From Lewinella sp. 4G2 (GTDB lineage Bacteria > Bacteroidota > Bacteroidia > Chitinophagales > Saprospiraceae), in the NCBI RefSeq assembly GCF_001625015.1, contig NZ_LVWJ02000014.1:3286001-3350000 (forward strand): a stretch of 64,000 nucleotides of DNA, written 5' to 3'. The notes under the pieces were generated by a model, which saw nothing but the letters and a program-made list of their open reading frames with translations, was not told where the DNA came from and did not search any database. Position 1 is the stretch's first letter; each line of letters opens with the position of its first letter. The translations under genes and the position numbers were made by a program. This document shows positions 44,462 to 53,794 of this stretch, one piece after another.

Positions 44462-45604
44462 TCATTTCACACCAACTACCGGCTTCGTCCAAAACAGGCC
44501 AGGGTTATGCGTCCGGTAGGTAGTTACGTTGACGTTATCCGCCCAGGTCTCAACTGCTTTGGCTGGTAGCTCCTGAGCTGTTCCGGCCGGCCGGAGTTCT
44601 ACGTAGACACGTTGCTTATTCGTTGCACTAGTTTCGTACCCATAGGTGCTGTGTAGTGGCGTAGCAAAACGATACAGATTTTTGGCCATGTAATACCCGA
44701 GGTACCATTCCTTGTCGGTGGTGGCGCGGTAGTTCCAGTTTGCGTCGGGGTTGATGAGCAACGGTTCGTCGTTGATAAGCCGTTCGCGTACTTCCGGGAT
44801 GCTTAATAAAGTACCCTCTTCGTTCATGACGTAGGCGTTTTGCGTTGGGTCCAACCAGACCCATTTATCCAGGTGTTGGGAATAGGCCGTGTTGATCACG
44901 TGGCAATCAAAATCGGTGGTATCCCGGGGAAGGCACGTCACGAAGCGGGAAGGAATGCCCATCGCCAGATACACTTCATTCAGTACGACGCCGAGTCCGC
45001 GGCAATTCAATGTGCCTTTGCCCGCCCCACAGGTGGTGATCAGGGCGTCTGCGTCCATGGTGGTGGGATTATTTTTGCCTCCATCGTGTTCAACGGCGTT
45101 GTGCACCCACCGCATGAGGTTAAGCATTTGGGATATATCATTGCCCTGGCCGGCAATAGAATCCAAATGGTATTTCTCTCGCAAGGCCAGCAGGTAGGGG
45201 CTATCGGCAGATGCATAGGTAAAGTTGGGGATATCCATCCGTTCATCAGTATCGTAGGCTGCGTAGGCTTTCAATACCTGAAGTTTGGATACCTCGTAGA
45301 CGATACGGGTAAAGGCAGAGTCCGTTCCGCGAACCACCACGAAGTCAAAGGCTTCCCCTTCTTTCAACGTGTAACTGATGGAGTCCAGGTCAGATATGAA
45401 CGTGACGCTTTCGCCCAGTTTACTGGAGGAAAATTGGTCCGGGTACAGTTCAGGAGCCAGTCTCCAACTTTCTGTCTCTGCATCATCTCCATTCCTCAGG
45501 GAAATAACCGTGTCGGTGGAGTAGAGGACGGGTAAGTTGGCCTGGCCGTTAAGCACAGTAGCAAATACGACGGCAAAAAAGAGGAGTAAATAGCGTGGCT
45601 GCAT
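44462..45604 (-). CDS. Transglutaminase-like domain protein, secreted (380 aa)
   Basis: ATG at 45604 (MQPRYLLLFFAVVFATVLNGQ) gives a signal peptide; a longer frame upstream has none. The papain-like catalytic triad of the transglutaminase fold is visible: Cys in GTLNCRGLGVVLNEVYLAMG, His in DFDCHVINTAY and Asp in KWVWLDPTQN. Members act as peptidases or cross-linkers; the substrate is not visible. It is the only minus-strand gene before 58 kb outside the array and is convergent with the gene at 43875. Confidence 0.85.
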   Translation of the reverse strand: MQPRYLLLFFAVVFATVLNGQANLPVLYSTDTVISLRNGDDAETESWRLAPELYPDQFSSSKLGESVTFISDLDSISYTLKEGEAFDFVVVRGTDSAFTRIVYEVSKLQVLKAYAAYDTDERMDIPNFTYASADSPYLLALREKYHLDSIAGQGNDISQMLNLMRWVHNAVEHDGGKNNPTTMDADALITTCGAGKGTLNCRGLGVVLNEVYLAMGIPSRFVTCLPRDTTDFDCHVINTAYSQHLDKWVWLDPTQNAYVMNEEGTLLSIPEVRERLINDEPLLINPDANWNYRATTDKEWYLGYYMAKNLYRFATPLHSTYGYETSATNKQRVYVELRPAGTAQELPAKAVETWADNVNVTTYRTHNPGLFWTKPVVGVK

Positions 45605-45831
45605 GGTGTAAGGTTTAGATGGTCGTGCCTTAAGGGATTGTTCCAGCACGTTAATAGGATCAGGTGGAAAGTGATAGCTCCCCATCCGTAGACGGTCTAA
45701 CATCCGGATTCCGTGAGTGATAAGCAAGGTAAATTAGTTGGTAGGCGGGATTTCGGACAACTTTAGTGGGCTAACGGTAACGCTCAATTATCTATAAAAA
45801 TAAAAGAGTATCAATGCTTAACAAACCACCA

Positions 45832-46018
45832 GGGCCGAAGGTCCGATCCACCTTAGCGTAGGATGGAGTAGGCCGCAGGGCCACGGAATCCTACGTATTC
45901 GTTCAATCCCACCGCAGGGCCACGGAATCCTACGTGTTCATTTACCACCGCAGGGCCACGCAATCCCACGTATTCGTTCAATCACATCGATCGGCCTCGG
46001 ATTCCACGTGTTCGTTAA
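45832..46018. repeat. Block A of a ~38-bp dispersed repeat
   Basis: Starts GGGCCGAAGGTCCG then TAGCGTAGGATGGAGTAGG, followed by four copies of a unit with the core GGCCACGGAATCCTACG then TATTCGTTCAATC. Blocks B, C and D are at 48066, 50632 and 53431. It is intergenic, between the transglutaminase and lyase genes. Confidence 0.85.
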
Positions 46019-46062
46019 ATCAAATATCACATATCACCAATCCAATATCACATATCCACCGG

Positions 46063-46078
46063 GCGCTGCCGCAGGTGC
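46063..46078 (-). repeat. 16-bp dispersed motif, inverted copy
   Basis: GCGCTGCCGCAGGTGC, complementary to 44400. It follows repeat block A. Confidence 0.8.
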
Positions 46079-46198
46079 AAAGCTAAGGATGGAGTGCACA
46101 AAGACATATCCGAGATGATGTGGACAAATGAGAATAGGAGCGTAAGAAACTCCTTACCTTAACCGACAAACAAGCTAGGCTGATCAGCCCCGAAGTCA

Positions 46199-48061
46199 AT
46201 GACCACACCTTCCAAGAAGAACCAAACCCGAATGACGCGAATGATGAGGGTGTACGCTGCCGTACTACTCTTCCTCTTCGTCGGCCACCTCGACGCGCAG
46301 GCCTATTTCGACGATCCGGACGACCTCGTAAGCGCCGTCAACCGATCTACCGACGGCGGCACCTTCATCGTTTCCGACGGCACCTACCGAGATTTTGAAG
46401 CGACCGTACAGGTAGTGGGCACTGCGGATAAACCGGTCATCATCAAGGCGGAAACGGTGGGTGGTGTGACCCTAACTGGAGAGTCCAAGTTCGTGCTGAA
46501 AAAGTCCGCTCACGTCGTGCTACAAGGATTTGTGTTCGATGCGAAGGGAGACGAAACCCTGGTGAAGCTGGAGGGGTGTAACCACATCCGTATCACCCGC
46601 AATGTATTTGAGTTGGAGACTTCGGAATCCATCAAATGGGTATTCATCGGGGGCGTCTGGAACGATAATGTATTCCCCTTCGAGTACCCCAGCCACCACA
46701 ATCGGATCGACCACAATACCTTCCAGAACAAGACTTCGCCCGGCCACTTCATTACGGTGGATGGTTCGAATGACGCGACCGGTTCCACCAAGGTCTACTA
46801 CCAATCTACCAACGATACGATCGACCATAACTACTTCCGCAATAACGGACCGCGGGCGGTCAACGGTCAGGAATCGATCCGGGTTGGATGGAGCCAAATG
46901 TCCCTCAGCAGCGGCCACACCATTCTGGAACGCAACCTGTTTGAGGACTGCGACGGCGACCCGGAGATCATTTCGGTTAAGACGTGCGATAACGTCATCC
47001 GCCACAACACCTTCATCGCCAGCTACGGGACACTTTCCCTCCGCCACGGCAACCGGAATAGGGTAGAGGGCAACTACTTTTTTGGCGACGATAAACCCAT
47101 CAGCGTATCCGCCACCGGGTCGCTGTTGCAAACTGGCGGTATCCGAATCTATGGTACTGATCACCTCATCATCAATAATTATATGGAGGGTTTGACCGGC
47201 ACCCGCTGGGACGCTCCTATCACTCTCACGCAAGGAGATGCTATCGATGGGGAGAGCTCCAGCCTGTCCAAACACTTCCGCGCGGAGCGGGTGACAATCG
47301 CGTACAACACCCTCGTCAATAATAGCCACGGGATTGAGATCGGCTTCGATAACGCCAATCGATACAATAAAGGGCTAAAGGACATCACCATCGCCAACAA
47401 CCTCATCACCGGATCGGAAAATAGCCTGGTGGCCATCGTCGATCCCAACAACGACCAGGGAGATGAGATCACCTGGTCCAATAACCTGATGTACCCCACG
47501 GGCGAAGCTTCCCTACTTACTGGCGCCACTACCACCACCTTTGATGAAACCGCGGTTGTAAATTTAGACCCGAACTTGACCTTCGACGAATACCTCGGCA
47601 TCTGGCGGTCAACCCAAAATACCCCCACCTTCGACCTTACTAACGGGATGGACCCCGTCGCACAGGATATCGACGGCCATGCCAGAACCTCCCCGAGCAC
47701 CGTGGGCGCTGATCACTACTCCCTCGAATCCATCCGCTACCCACCCCTCACCCCTGCGGATGTGGGCCCCAACGCTTACGAGGAATCCACCACGTCAACC
47801 TCTCCTGAAACGACCGTCTCAACAATTAATGCCTATCCCATACCCGCCAATAACGTCCTCCAATTGGATAACCTGGATATCCGCACGACGAGGATAGACA
47901 TCCTAAACCTCAACGGTCAGATCGTCCTATCCACCAACCTCCCACGCACCGCAGGTGCCGCCAATTTAAATACTGCCCTCCTACCAAACGGCATTTACGT
48001 CCTAACTGCCTTCAACGGCCCCCAACTATTACAATCGAAGAAGATCGTCATCCACCACTAA
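46199..48061 (+). CDS. Polysaccharide lyase family 6 protein, T9SS-secreted (620 aa)
   Basis: PL6 enzymes (alginate lyases and chondroitinase B) cleave uronic-acid polymers by beta-elimination in a right-handed beta-helix. The signal peptide lies near residues 15-34 (MMRVYAAVLLFLFVGHLDAQA); the upstream Met at residue 1 may not be the start. The helix repeats fill about 40-470 (NHIRITRNVFE, HHNRIDHNTFQN, NRVEGNYFFGD). The catalytic Lys 261 (ISVKTCDN) and Arg 282 (LSLRHGNRN) are 21 residues apart, as in chondroitinase B. The C-terminal ~75 residues are a type IX secretion sorting domain (INAYPIPANNVLQLDN.. KKIVIHH), so it should reach the outside. Confidence 0.88.
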   Translation: MTTPSKKNQTRMTRMMRVYAAVLLFLFVGHLDAQAYFDDPDDLVSAVNRSTDGGTFIVSDGTYRDFEATVQVVGTADKPVIIKAETVGGVTLTGESKFVLKKSAHVVLQGFVFDAKGDETLVKLEGCNHIRITRNVFELETSESIKWVFIGGVWNDNVFPFEYPSHHNRIDHNTFQNKTSPGHFITVDGSNDATGSTKVYYQSTNDTIDHNYFRNNGPRAVNGQESIRVGWSQMSLSSGHTILERNLFEDCDGDPEIISVKTCDNVIRHNTFIASYGTLSLRHGNRNRVEGNYFFGDDKPISVSATGSLLQTGGIRIYGTDHLIINNYMEGLTGTRWDAPITLTQGDAIDGESSSLSKHFRAERVTIAYNTLVNNSHGIEIGFDNANRYNKGLKDITIANNLITGSENSLVAIVDPNNDQGDEITWSNNLMYPTGEASLLTGATTTTFDETAVVNLDPNLTFDEYLGIWRSTQNTPTFDLTNGMDPVAQDIDGHARTSPSTVGADHYSLESIRYPPLTPADVGPNAYEESTTSTSPETTVSTINAYPIPANNVLQLDNLDIRTTRIDILNLNGQIVLSTNLPRTAGAANLNTALLPNGIYVLTAFNGPQLLQSKKIVIHH

Positions 48062-48065
48062 ACAA

Positions 48066-48220
48066 GGGCCGAAGGTCCGGTCCACCTTAGCGTAGGATGG
48101 AGTAGGCCGCGAGGCCACGAAATCCTACGTGTTCGTTCAATCCCACCGCAAGGCCACGGAATCCTACGTGTTCGTTCAATCCCACCGCGAGGCCACGGAA
48201 TCCTACGTGTTCGTTCAATC
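48066..48220. repeat. Block B of a ~38-bp dispersed repeat
   Basis: Same head as block A, then three units (GGCCACGAAATCCTACG, GTTCGTTCAATC). Begins 4 bp after the PL6 stop. Confidence 0.85.
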
Positions 48221-48350
48221 GAATTTCGCATATCACATATCGCATATCGCATATCACCTATCCAATATCCCCACCTTAGCCAAATACATTCCACCCCACC
48301 GAAGGATTCCCACCTACCTTGCGGTCCAACCACCAAACCCAACCCACACC

Positions 48351-49235
48351 ATGATAAAACCCATCTCCGGGCTCCTCTTCGCCCTATCCCTGTGCACCCT
48401 TATTGCTTGTAACGACGACGACGGCATGGCCTGCACCGAATCCACCTGGTACCAGGACGCCGACGGTGACGGCCTCGGTAACCCGGACGTAACCGAATCC
48501 GCCTGCGAACAACCCGAGGGTTTCGTGGCGGATAATACCGATACCAATGATGCCGGTGGCGCCGTAGGTACCCCCATCAGCGCCTTCGATGAGTTTAACC
48601 AGGACGCAGTTACCATTTCTTTTGATGGCGACGAGATCAACATCGAAACGACGGGAATCCCAAACCATACGTCTCCCTACTTCGAGGAGACGGACCCTCT
48701 GTACATTTCACCAGTCGTGGCCGCAGCCCAGACGCCCGGCCGGATTGGCGAGCGCAACCTGTCGGTCACCCTACCGGCCTCGCCGGAATTGGCTGCCTCC
48801 AGCACGGCTACCGGCCTCGGACCAATTGGTATATCCGTAACCGGTGTCCCCATCTTCAACGATACGGAAGGCCCCAACCGCCCCCTAGAACTTGAGATCG
48901 CGGAAACCTTCGATTACGCCGGTGCGCACAACGGCCCCTCGGGCTACCACTACCACGTCGAGTCGATGGACGTACCGGAAAATACCGTGCTGTCTCACGA
49001 CGACGAGAAGCTCGTTGGCATCATGGCGGATGGCTTTCTCATCTACGGTCGCCGCTGTAGCGCCAGTAGTGATTACCCCGGTGATCTGGATGAATCCGGC
49101 GGCCACAGTTCCGCGACCCAGCACAGTAGCGGCCAGTCCTTTTACCATTACCATATCATCAACGAACTGTACATCGGTAACCTGATCGTGCTGTTCGGGG
49201 TAGACCTGAAAGGAACGCCCAGTACAATTATGTAG
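48351..49235 (+). CDS. YHYH-domain lipoprotein (294 aa)
   Basis: ATG 48351 gives a lipoprotein signal (MIKPISGLLFALSLCTLIAC, lipobox LIAC). The mature part has the YHYH signature twice (GYHYHVES and FYHYHII) with the DG.xxYGR core (IMADGFLIYGRRCS). An Asp-rich N-terminal stretch (YQDADGDGLGNPDV) is a thrombospondin-type calcium repeat. YHYH proteins often occur with SCO-type copper proteins, as here. Probably outer-membrane attached and first of a lipoprotein group with 49287 and 49915. Confidence 0.85.
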   Translation: MIKPISGLLFALSLCTLIACNDDDGMACTESTWYQDADGDGLGNPDVTESACEQPEGFVADNTDTNDAGGAVGTPISAFDEFNQDAVTISFDGDEINIETTGIPNHTSPYFEETDPLYISPVVAAAQTPGRIGERNLSVTLPASPELAASSTATGLGPIGISVTGVPIFNDTEGPNRPLELEIAETFDYAGAHNGPSGYHYHVESMDVPENTVLSHDDEKLVGIMADGFLIYGRRCSASSDYPGDLDESGGHSSATQHSSGQSFYHYHIINELYIGNLIVLFGVDLKGTPSTIM

Positions 49236-49286
49236 GGTGGACAATGCGTTCTGCCCCTCCGCCATCTTGATTACCGATTTCCACGA

Positions 49287-49925
49287 ATGCTGCCAATGAC
49301 GGGCCAGGTTTCCCTCTTGCTATTACTCACCTTGTTCCTTTCCGCTTGCGGTATGGAACCCGCTGTGGTAGCCGTTACCTCAACAACCGAGCCGCAACCC
49401 GTCGAGGCAGTGATCCCGGATACCACCGTCGATAAGGCACTACTTACTTACAACCCTCAAGGAGCGGTGTGGCTACTTGATGCGTCACCCTATTCAGGCC
49501 ATGCGGTAGTTGCCTTCCCCGATGGTTCACTTGAAGAACGGATGGGTTTTATTGCCGGCAAGAAACACGGTCCTGCTTCCCGCTGGTTTGCTGATGGCCA
49601 CTTGCGGCAGGAAGCCCACTTTGTCCATGGAAAATTACACGGTGATAAGAAAACCTGGGCCAAGGAATCCGGCCACGTATTGCTAGCTCACCTTCACTAC
49701 GAGCGGGGTAAGGCCCACGGCGAACAACGAAAATGGTACCCCACCGGCGAATTGTATAAAGTCCTCCATCTCGAAATGGGTAGAGAAGAGGGTCTCCAGC
49801 GCGCCTTCCGTAAAAACGGTGAATTATACGCCAATTACGAAGCCAAAAACGGCCGGATCTTTGGCCTGAAAAAAGCCGCCCTCTGCTACGGCCTGGAGAA
49901 CGAAACCGTGGTGTATGGTCAATAG
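49287..49925 (+). CDS. Lipoprotein with MORN/YwqK repeats (212 aa)
   Basis: MLPMTGQVSLLLLLTLFLSAC is a lipoprotein signal (lipobox LSAC). From about residue 60 the protein is built of MORN/YwqK-type repeats (GHAVVAFPDGSLEERMGFIAGKKHGPASRWFADGHLRQEAHFVHGKLHGDKKTW). These are common in Bacteroidota envelope proteins and have no set role. It overlaps the following SCO-type gene by 11 bp, so they form one transcription unit. Confidence 0.75.
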   Translation: MLPMTGQVSLLLLLTLFLSACGMEPAVVAVTSTTEPQPVEAVIPDTTVDKALLTYNPQGAVWLLDASPYSGHAVVAFPDGSLEERMGFIAGKKHGPASRWFADGHLRQEAHFVHGKLHGDKKTWAKESGHVLLAHLHYERGKAHGEQRKWYPTGELYKVLHLEMGREEGLQRAFRKNGELYANYEAKNGRIFGLKKAALCYGLENETVVYGQ

Positions 49926-50571
49926 AATGCTGATGGTGCTCGCCATGCTCCAGTTACTATCCTGTAACGTCGACTCTGAGGTCAACGGTAGTAGGGTAGA
50001 CCGCCTTCCCTTTTACCAGGAAGCTACGTTCACTCCGCTCTGGATGGAAGCAGGTGTTGCTCCGCCCGATACCTTTCACCGCATTGGGCCCTTCGAACTC
50101 CTCAACCAGGAAGGCGAAACCGTAACCGAGCAAACATTTGCCGGCAAGATCTACGTCGCTGATTTCTTCTTCACCGTTTGCCCCGGCATTTGCCCGAAGA
50201 TGACGGATAACATGAAACTCCTCCAGGACGAGTTTCTCGACGATGACGAAGTGCTCCTGCTTTCGCATTCCGTCACCCCCAAATACGATTCCGTCCCGGT
50301 CCTGAAGCGCTACGCGGAGGAGAAGGAGATCGTCTCACGCAAATGGCACCTCGTCACCGGCGACCAGCAGGCAATCTACAAACTCGGCCGCCACGACTAT
50401 TTCGTCGAAGAAAGCTTGGGGCTCAAAAAGGGTGAGGACGATTTCCTCCACACGGAAAACTTCGTCCTGGTGGACAAGCACCGCTACATCCGGGGCATCT
50501 ACAATGGCCTCAACAAAACCTCCGTCAACCAACTCATTGCGGACATCCGTACCCTGAAATACGAGGAGTAG
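49915..50571 (+). CDS. SCO1/SenC-type copper/thioredoxin protein (218 aa)
   Basis: A thioredoxin-like protein that delivers copper to cytochrome oxidase or acts as a thiol reductant. Cys 89 and Cys 93 in TVCPGICPKM (CxxxC) and His 179 in DFLHTENFVLVD are the copper ligands of the SCO family. The N-terminus is a lipoprotein signal (MLQLLSC). It overlaps 49287-49925, so it is likely co-expressed with the YHYH and MORN genes. Confidence 0.9.
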   Translation: MVNRMLMVLAMLQLLSCNVDSEVNGSRVDRLPFYQEATFTPLWMEAGVAPPDTFHRIGPFELLNQEGETVTEQTFAGKIYVADFFFTVCPGICPKMTDNMKLLQDEFLDDDEVLLLSHSVTPKYDSVPVLKRYAEEKEIVSRKWHLVTGDQQAIYKLGRHDYFVEESLGLKKGEDDFLHTENFVLVDKHRYIRGIYNGLNKTSVNQLIADIRTLKYEE

Positions 50572-50631
50572 ACCGTCAAGCAACGAAACCCTATGCGTTC
50601 GTTAAATCACCTATCGCCTATTAAAGTCCTA

Positions 50632-50819
50632 GGGCCGAAGGTCCGGTCCACCTTAGCGTAGGATGGAGTAGGCCGGGAGGCCACGAAATCCTACGTGTTC
50701 GTTCAATAACGTGAGGCCACGAAATCCTACGTGTTCGTTTAATAACGCGAGGCCACGGAATCCTGCGTGTTCGTTCATTCCAACTGCAAGGCCACGAATT
50801 CCCCCATGTTCGTTTAATC
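50632..50819. repeat. Block C of a ~38-bp dispersed repeat
   Basis: Same head as A and B, then four units (cores GGCCACGAAATCCTACG and GGCCACGGAATCCTGCG). Followed closely by a 16-bp motif copy at 50834. Confidence 0.85.
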
Positions 50820-50833
50820 CCATCAATTACCCC

Positions 50834-50849
50834 GCACCCGCGGCAGCGC
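50834..50849 (+). repeat. 16-bp dispersed motif, forward copy
   Basis: GCACCCGCGGCAGCGC. With the inverted copy at 53645 it brackets the Ig-like gene. Confidence 0.75.
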
Positions 50850-50980
50850 CCAAACGACCTATTTGTCAAAACACCAACAATCATTTACCTTAGCCCCACC
50901 TACACACGTCTTCGCAGCATTCACCTCAATTTTCCAAACCGGCAACGCAGATTGCCGCAGATGTTTAATGCTGTCACCTC

Positions 50981-53431
50981 ATGTTTTCATACTATCGCAC
51001 CCTTGCCACTACGTTGGTGATCACTGCCCTGATGGGGCTACCTGTTTACCTCACCGCACAGAACGTCGATTACGAAGCATTGGTAAATAGTTACCAGGCC
51101 CAAAACATGTGTAACGATCTGTTCGGAGACGAAGACTATACCTGGAAATCGTGGTTTAGCGACGATGAATTCACAACGGAAGTCGGCGGTGCCTGCACTA
51201 CGCAGGACGCCAACGGGAGCACCACCGTATCTGGACAATTCACTCGTATCGTAAGGAACAATATTGCCGCTACGGAACTCCGGGCAAGATTAGATGCCTG
51301 GGAAAACGATGAAAACCCTCGGTGTGAATTCGACAACGGGGATGACTGCCGCACGCAAACTACATGCGTCTATCCCTTTACGGACCCGTTGGAAAATACC
51401 TGGCGTATCGGTAATGAAACCTGCGGTAGCGGCAATTACAGCATGGGCATCAACTATCGGTACCGCTATACGACAATCGACCTGCGATTAGCAACCGATT
51501 TCGTTGATGAGCAATTACTTGCCGGCGGTTCAAGACCCTTCTGGGGCGCCGTCGGCAACTGGGCTAACGGGGGGAGCGACTGCGCCGCCTCCGGTACCAT
51601 CGGAGACAACGCTCACTCCAACCTGCGCTTCACTACCAGGTGTAAAGAGACGCTCACGTTCGACTGGCGCGTCTCCTCTGAGGTCGACGGCGACTACCTT
51701 CAGTTGTACAAAAACAACGTCCTCGTCCGGCAGATCTCCGGGCAAACCAGGTGGGCTACGGTCACCATCCCGCTCGATGCCGGGTACAATATTATTGAAT
51801 GGCGCTATCAAAAAAATGGTAGCATCAGTGCGGGCGAAGACCGGGGGTGGATCGATCATATCCGCCTTCAGGATGCGACCTCCCTTAATCCCGGTTCTAT
51901 AAGTGGCACGCAAACTATTTGCTCCGGCGGCAACCCAAGTAATTTGGCCTCCACCGCTGCCGGTGTTTCATTCGGTACTAATATTTTATATCAGTGGCAG
52001 ATTAGCATCGATCAAGTTAATTGGCGCAACATCGGTACGGCTACTAACCTTAGCTATAACCCGCCTGCTGGTTTGTCCCAAACGGTTTACTACCGCCGCC
52101 GTGCTACCGATAATTGCGGCATAACTGGTTTTTCCAACGTAGTCACCGTAACCGTCAAGCCACTCCCTAACGGCAGCCTTACCGGAGACGCGACCATCTG
52201 TGAGGGCAACTCCGCCAACCTCACCTTTACCGCGACTTCCGGTACGGCGCCCTTCGACCTCGTGTTTAACGGTACCAGCTACCAGAACCTCACCTCCGGC
52301 ACCCAAATTCCCGTCACGCCAACTACGACCACCATTTATTCCCTTAGTTCCGTTGTAGACGATAATGGCTGCGTTCGCACCAGCGGTCTGGGTACGTCGG
52401 CAACGGTGACGGTAGAGACTAATTCCACCCCGCCAACAATCGCGCCGGTCTCCCCGGGCGTCTGCCCCAATACCAATATCGTCCTATCTGCAAGCGGTGG
52501 CATCGTCGGGACGGGTGCAGTAATTCGCTGGTACACCGGTCCGAATGGTACGGGCTCCTTGCTGGGTTCGGGGCCGACGGTCACTGTATCGCCTACCGTT
52601 GAGACCACGTATTACGCCCGTCGCGAAGGCAACTGCAACACGACGGCCGATGCCTCGGTCACCGTCTCACCAGCGCTCTTCGGGTACATCCCGGTCGGTA
52701 CGGAAACGGCGACTTCCAGCTGCACGGACAACGATGGTTGGACTCATTTCGTCACCGGCGGCGGCGTAATCATCCTTTCGATTAAGGGTGACTTTGCCGG
52801 CGCCACCGTGCTCCCACAGGTCAGTGTCAGGAACAATGGTACGTTCTACGTCGAGTCCACCGAAGCTGGCGATTGTACCCAGGGTAACTCTCCCGGCGAG
52901 CGCCGCTACGAACTGCCCCGCTCCTGGAACGTCGATTTCACCGGCACGCTCAACGGTACCTATGACGTTCGCTTCTACTACCCAAGCAGCGAGCGCATGG
53001 CCATGGAGACTGCCGCCGACGAGTATATCACCGCCAATCCGGATTGCAACTACACCTACAAATACGCTACGCCGAACGGCTTCCGCCACTTCAAGAATGT
53101 AGGCGGTCCGTACGTCGCGCCACAATACGATGAATCCATTTCGCTTGCGAGCACGAGCGGCTTGGTAGCCGGCATCGAGTACGCTGAATTCACCGGCATC
53201 ACCAGCTTCTCGGGCGGCTCGGGCGGTATTGTCCTCTCCTCCGCCGTCGTCCCCAACGACGTGGCTTTTCTGGACGACGCCACCAACGGCTACCCCTCCA
53301 TCCAGGCCGCCATCGATGCGGCTACGGACGGCCAAACGCTGTTCATACTCGGCGGCAACTACAATGAGACCACCGATTTTGGCACCAAAATGCTAACCGT
53401 AAAAATCGGAATGCCCCCCACCAATAACTAG
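50981..53431 (+). CDS. Secreted protein with Ig-like domains, probably truncated (816 aa)
   Basis: A signal peptide (MFSYYRTLATTLVITALMGLPVYLTAQ) leads into a Cys-rich region (about 30-180), then a lectin-like part and repeated Ig-like domains (QTICSGGNPSNLASTAAGVSFGTNILYQWQ..YYRRRATDNC; DATICEGNSANLTFTAT; SPGVCPNTNIVLSASGG). The C-terminus breaks off in the start of a pectate-lyase-like segment (NGYPSIQAAIDAATDGQTLFILGGNY) without a sorting domain, and its stop overlaps the first base of repeat block D. A truncation is likely, so secretion by the type IX route may be lost. Confidence 0.75.
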   Translation: MFSYYRTLATTLVITALMGLPVYLTAQNVDYEALVNSYQAQNMCNDLFGDEDYTWKSWFSDDEFTTEVGGACTTQDANGSTTVSGQFTRIVRNNIAATELRARLDAWENDENPRCEFDNGDDCRTQTTCVYPFTDPLENTWRIGNETCGSGNYSMGINYRYRYTTIDLRLATDFVDEQLLAGGSRPFWGAVGNWANGGSDCAASGTIGDNAHSNLRFTTRCKETLTFDWRVSSEVDGDYLQLYKNNVLVRQISGQTRWATVTIPLDAGYNIIEWRYQKNGSISAGEDRGWIDHIRLQDATSLNPGSISGTQTICSGGNPSNLASTAAGVSFGTNILYQWQISIDQVNWRNIGTATNLSYNPPAGLSQTVYYRRRATDNCGITGFSNVVTVTVKPLPNGSLTGDATICEGNSANLTFTATSGTAPFDLVFNGTSYQNLTSGTQIPVTPTTTTIYSLSSVVDDNGCVRTSGLGTSATVTVETNSTPPTIAPVSPGVCPNTNIVLSASGGIVGTGAVIRWYTGPNGTGSLLGSGPTVTVSPTVETTYYARREGNCNTTADASVTVSPALFGYIPVGTETATSSCTDNDGWTHFVTGGGVIILSIKGDFAGATVLPQVSVRNNGTFYVESTEAGDCTQGNSPGERRYELPRSWNVDFTGTLNGTYDVRFYYPSSERMAMETAADEYITANPDCNYTYKYATPNGFRHFKNVGGPYVAPQYDESISLASTSGLVAGIEYAEFTGITSFSGGSGGIVLSSAVVPNDVAFLDDATNGYPSIQAAIDAATDGQTLFILGGNYNETTDFGTKMLTVKIGMPPTNN

Positions 53432-53583
53432 GGCCGAAGGTCCGGTCCAATTTAGCGTAGGATGGAGTAGGCCGCGAGGCCACGGAATCCTACGTTTTCG
53501 TTCATTTCCACCGCAACGCCACGTAATCCTACGTATTCGTTTAACAACATTACGAGGCCACGTAATCCTACGTGTTCGTTCAA
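53431..53583. repeat. Block D of a ~38-bp dispersed repeat
   Basis: Begins exactly at the last base of the preceding stop codon. Has the same head and three units (GGCCACGGAATCCTACG, CGCCACGTAATCCTACG, GGCCACGTAATCCTACG). Confidence 0.85.
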
Positions 53584-53604
53584 CATCGCATTCCCCATTC
53601 CCTC

Positions 53605-53660
53605 GCACCCGCGTCAGCGCCTAAACGATCTAATCAGGATCAGGGCGCTGCCGCAGGTGC
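53605..53660. repeat. Inverted pair of the 16-bp dispersed motif
   Basis: Forward copy GCACCCGCGTCAGCGC (53605-53620) and inverted copy GCGCTGCCGCAGGTGC (53645-53660) face each other across 24 bp. They can form a strong stem, so this may also work as a bidirectional terminator. Confidence 0.85.
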
Positions 53661-53794
53661 GAAGTTTTTTAGGATGAGCGAAAAAGGGGGCACAGGCCAA
53701 CTCCAAGTGCTGCCTTAATAAGTTAGAGGTATTTTACGGCCGGGGAGGATGCCAGAGCAGTTCGACGGGCAACCATCACCTAAGCCCATACCAA

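Noticed and set aside
46520-47329. Long minus-strand frame opposite the PL6 gene
   Set aside because: It is a shadow in GC-rich coding DNA; the + strand frame has a signal peptide, catalytic residues and a sorting domain.
50621-50884. Minus-strand frames rich in ERTRRIPWP in the 38-bp repeat blocks
   Set aside because: They are translations of the tandem repeat itself and have no separate start region or family.
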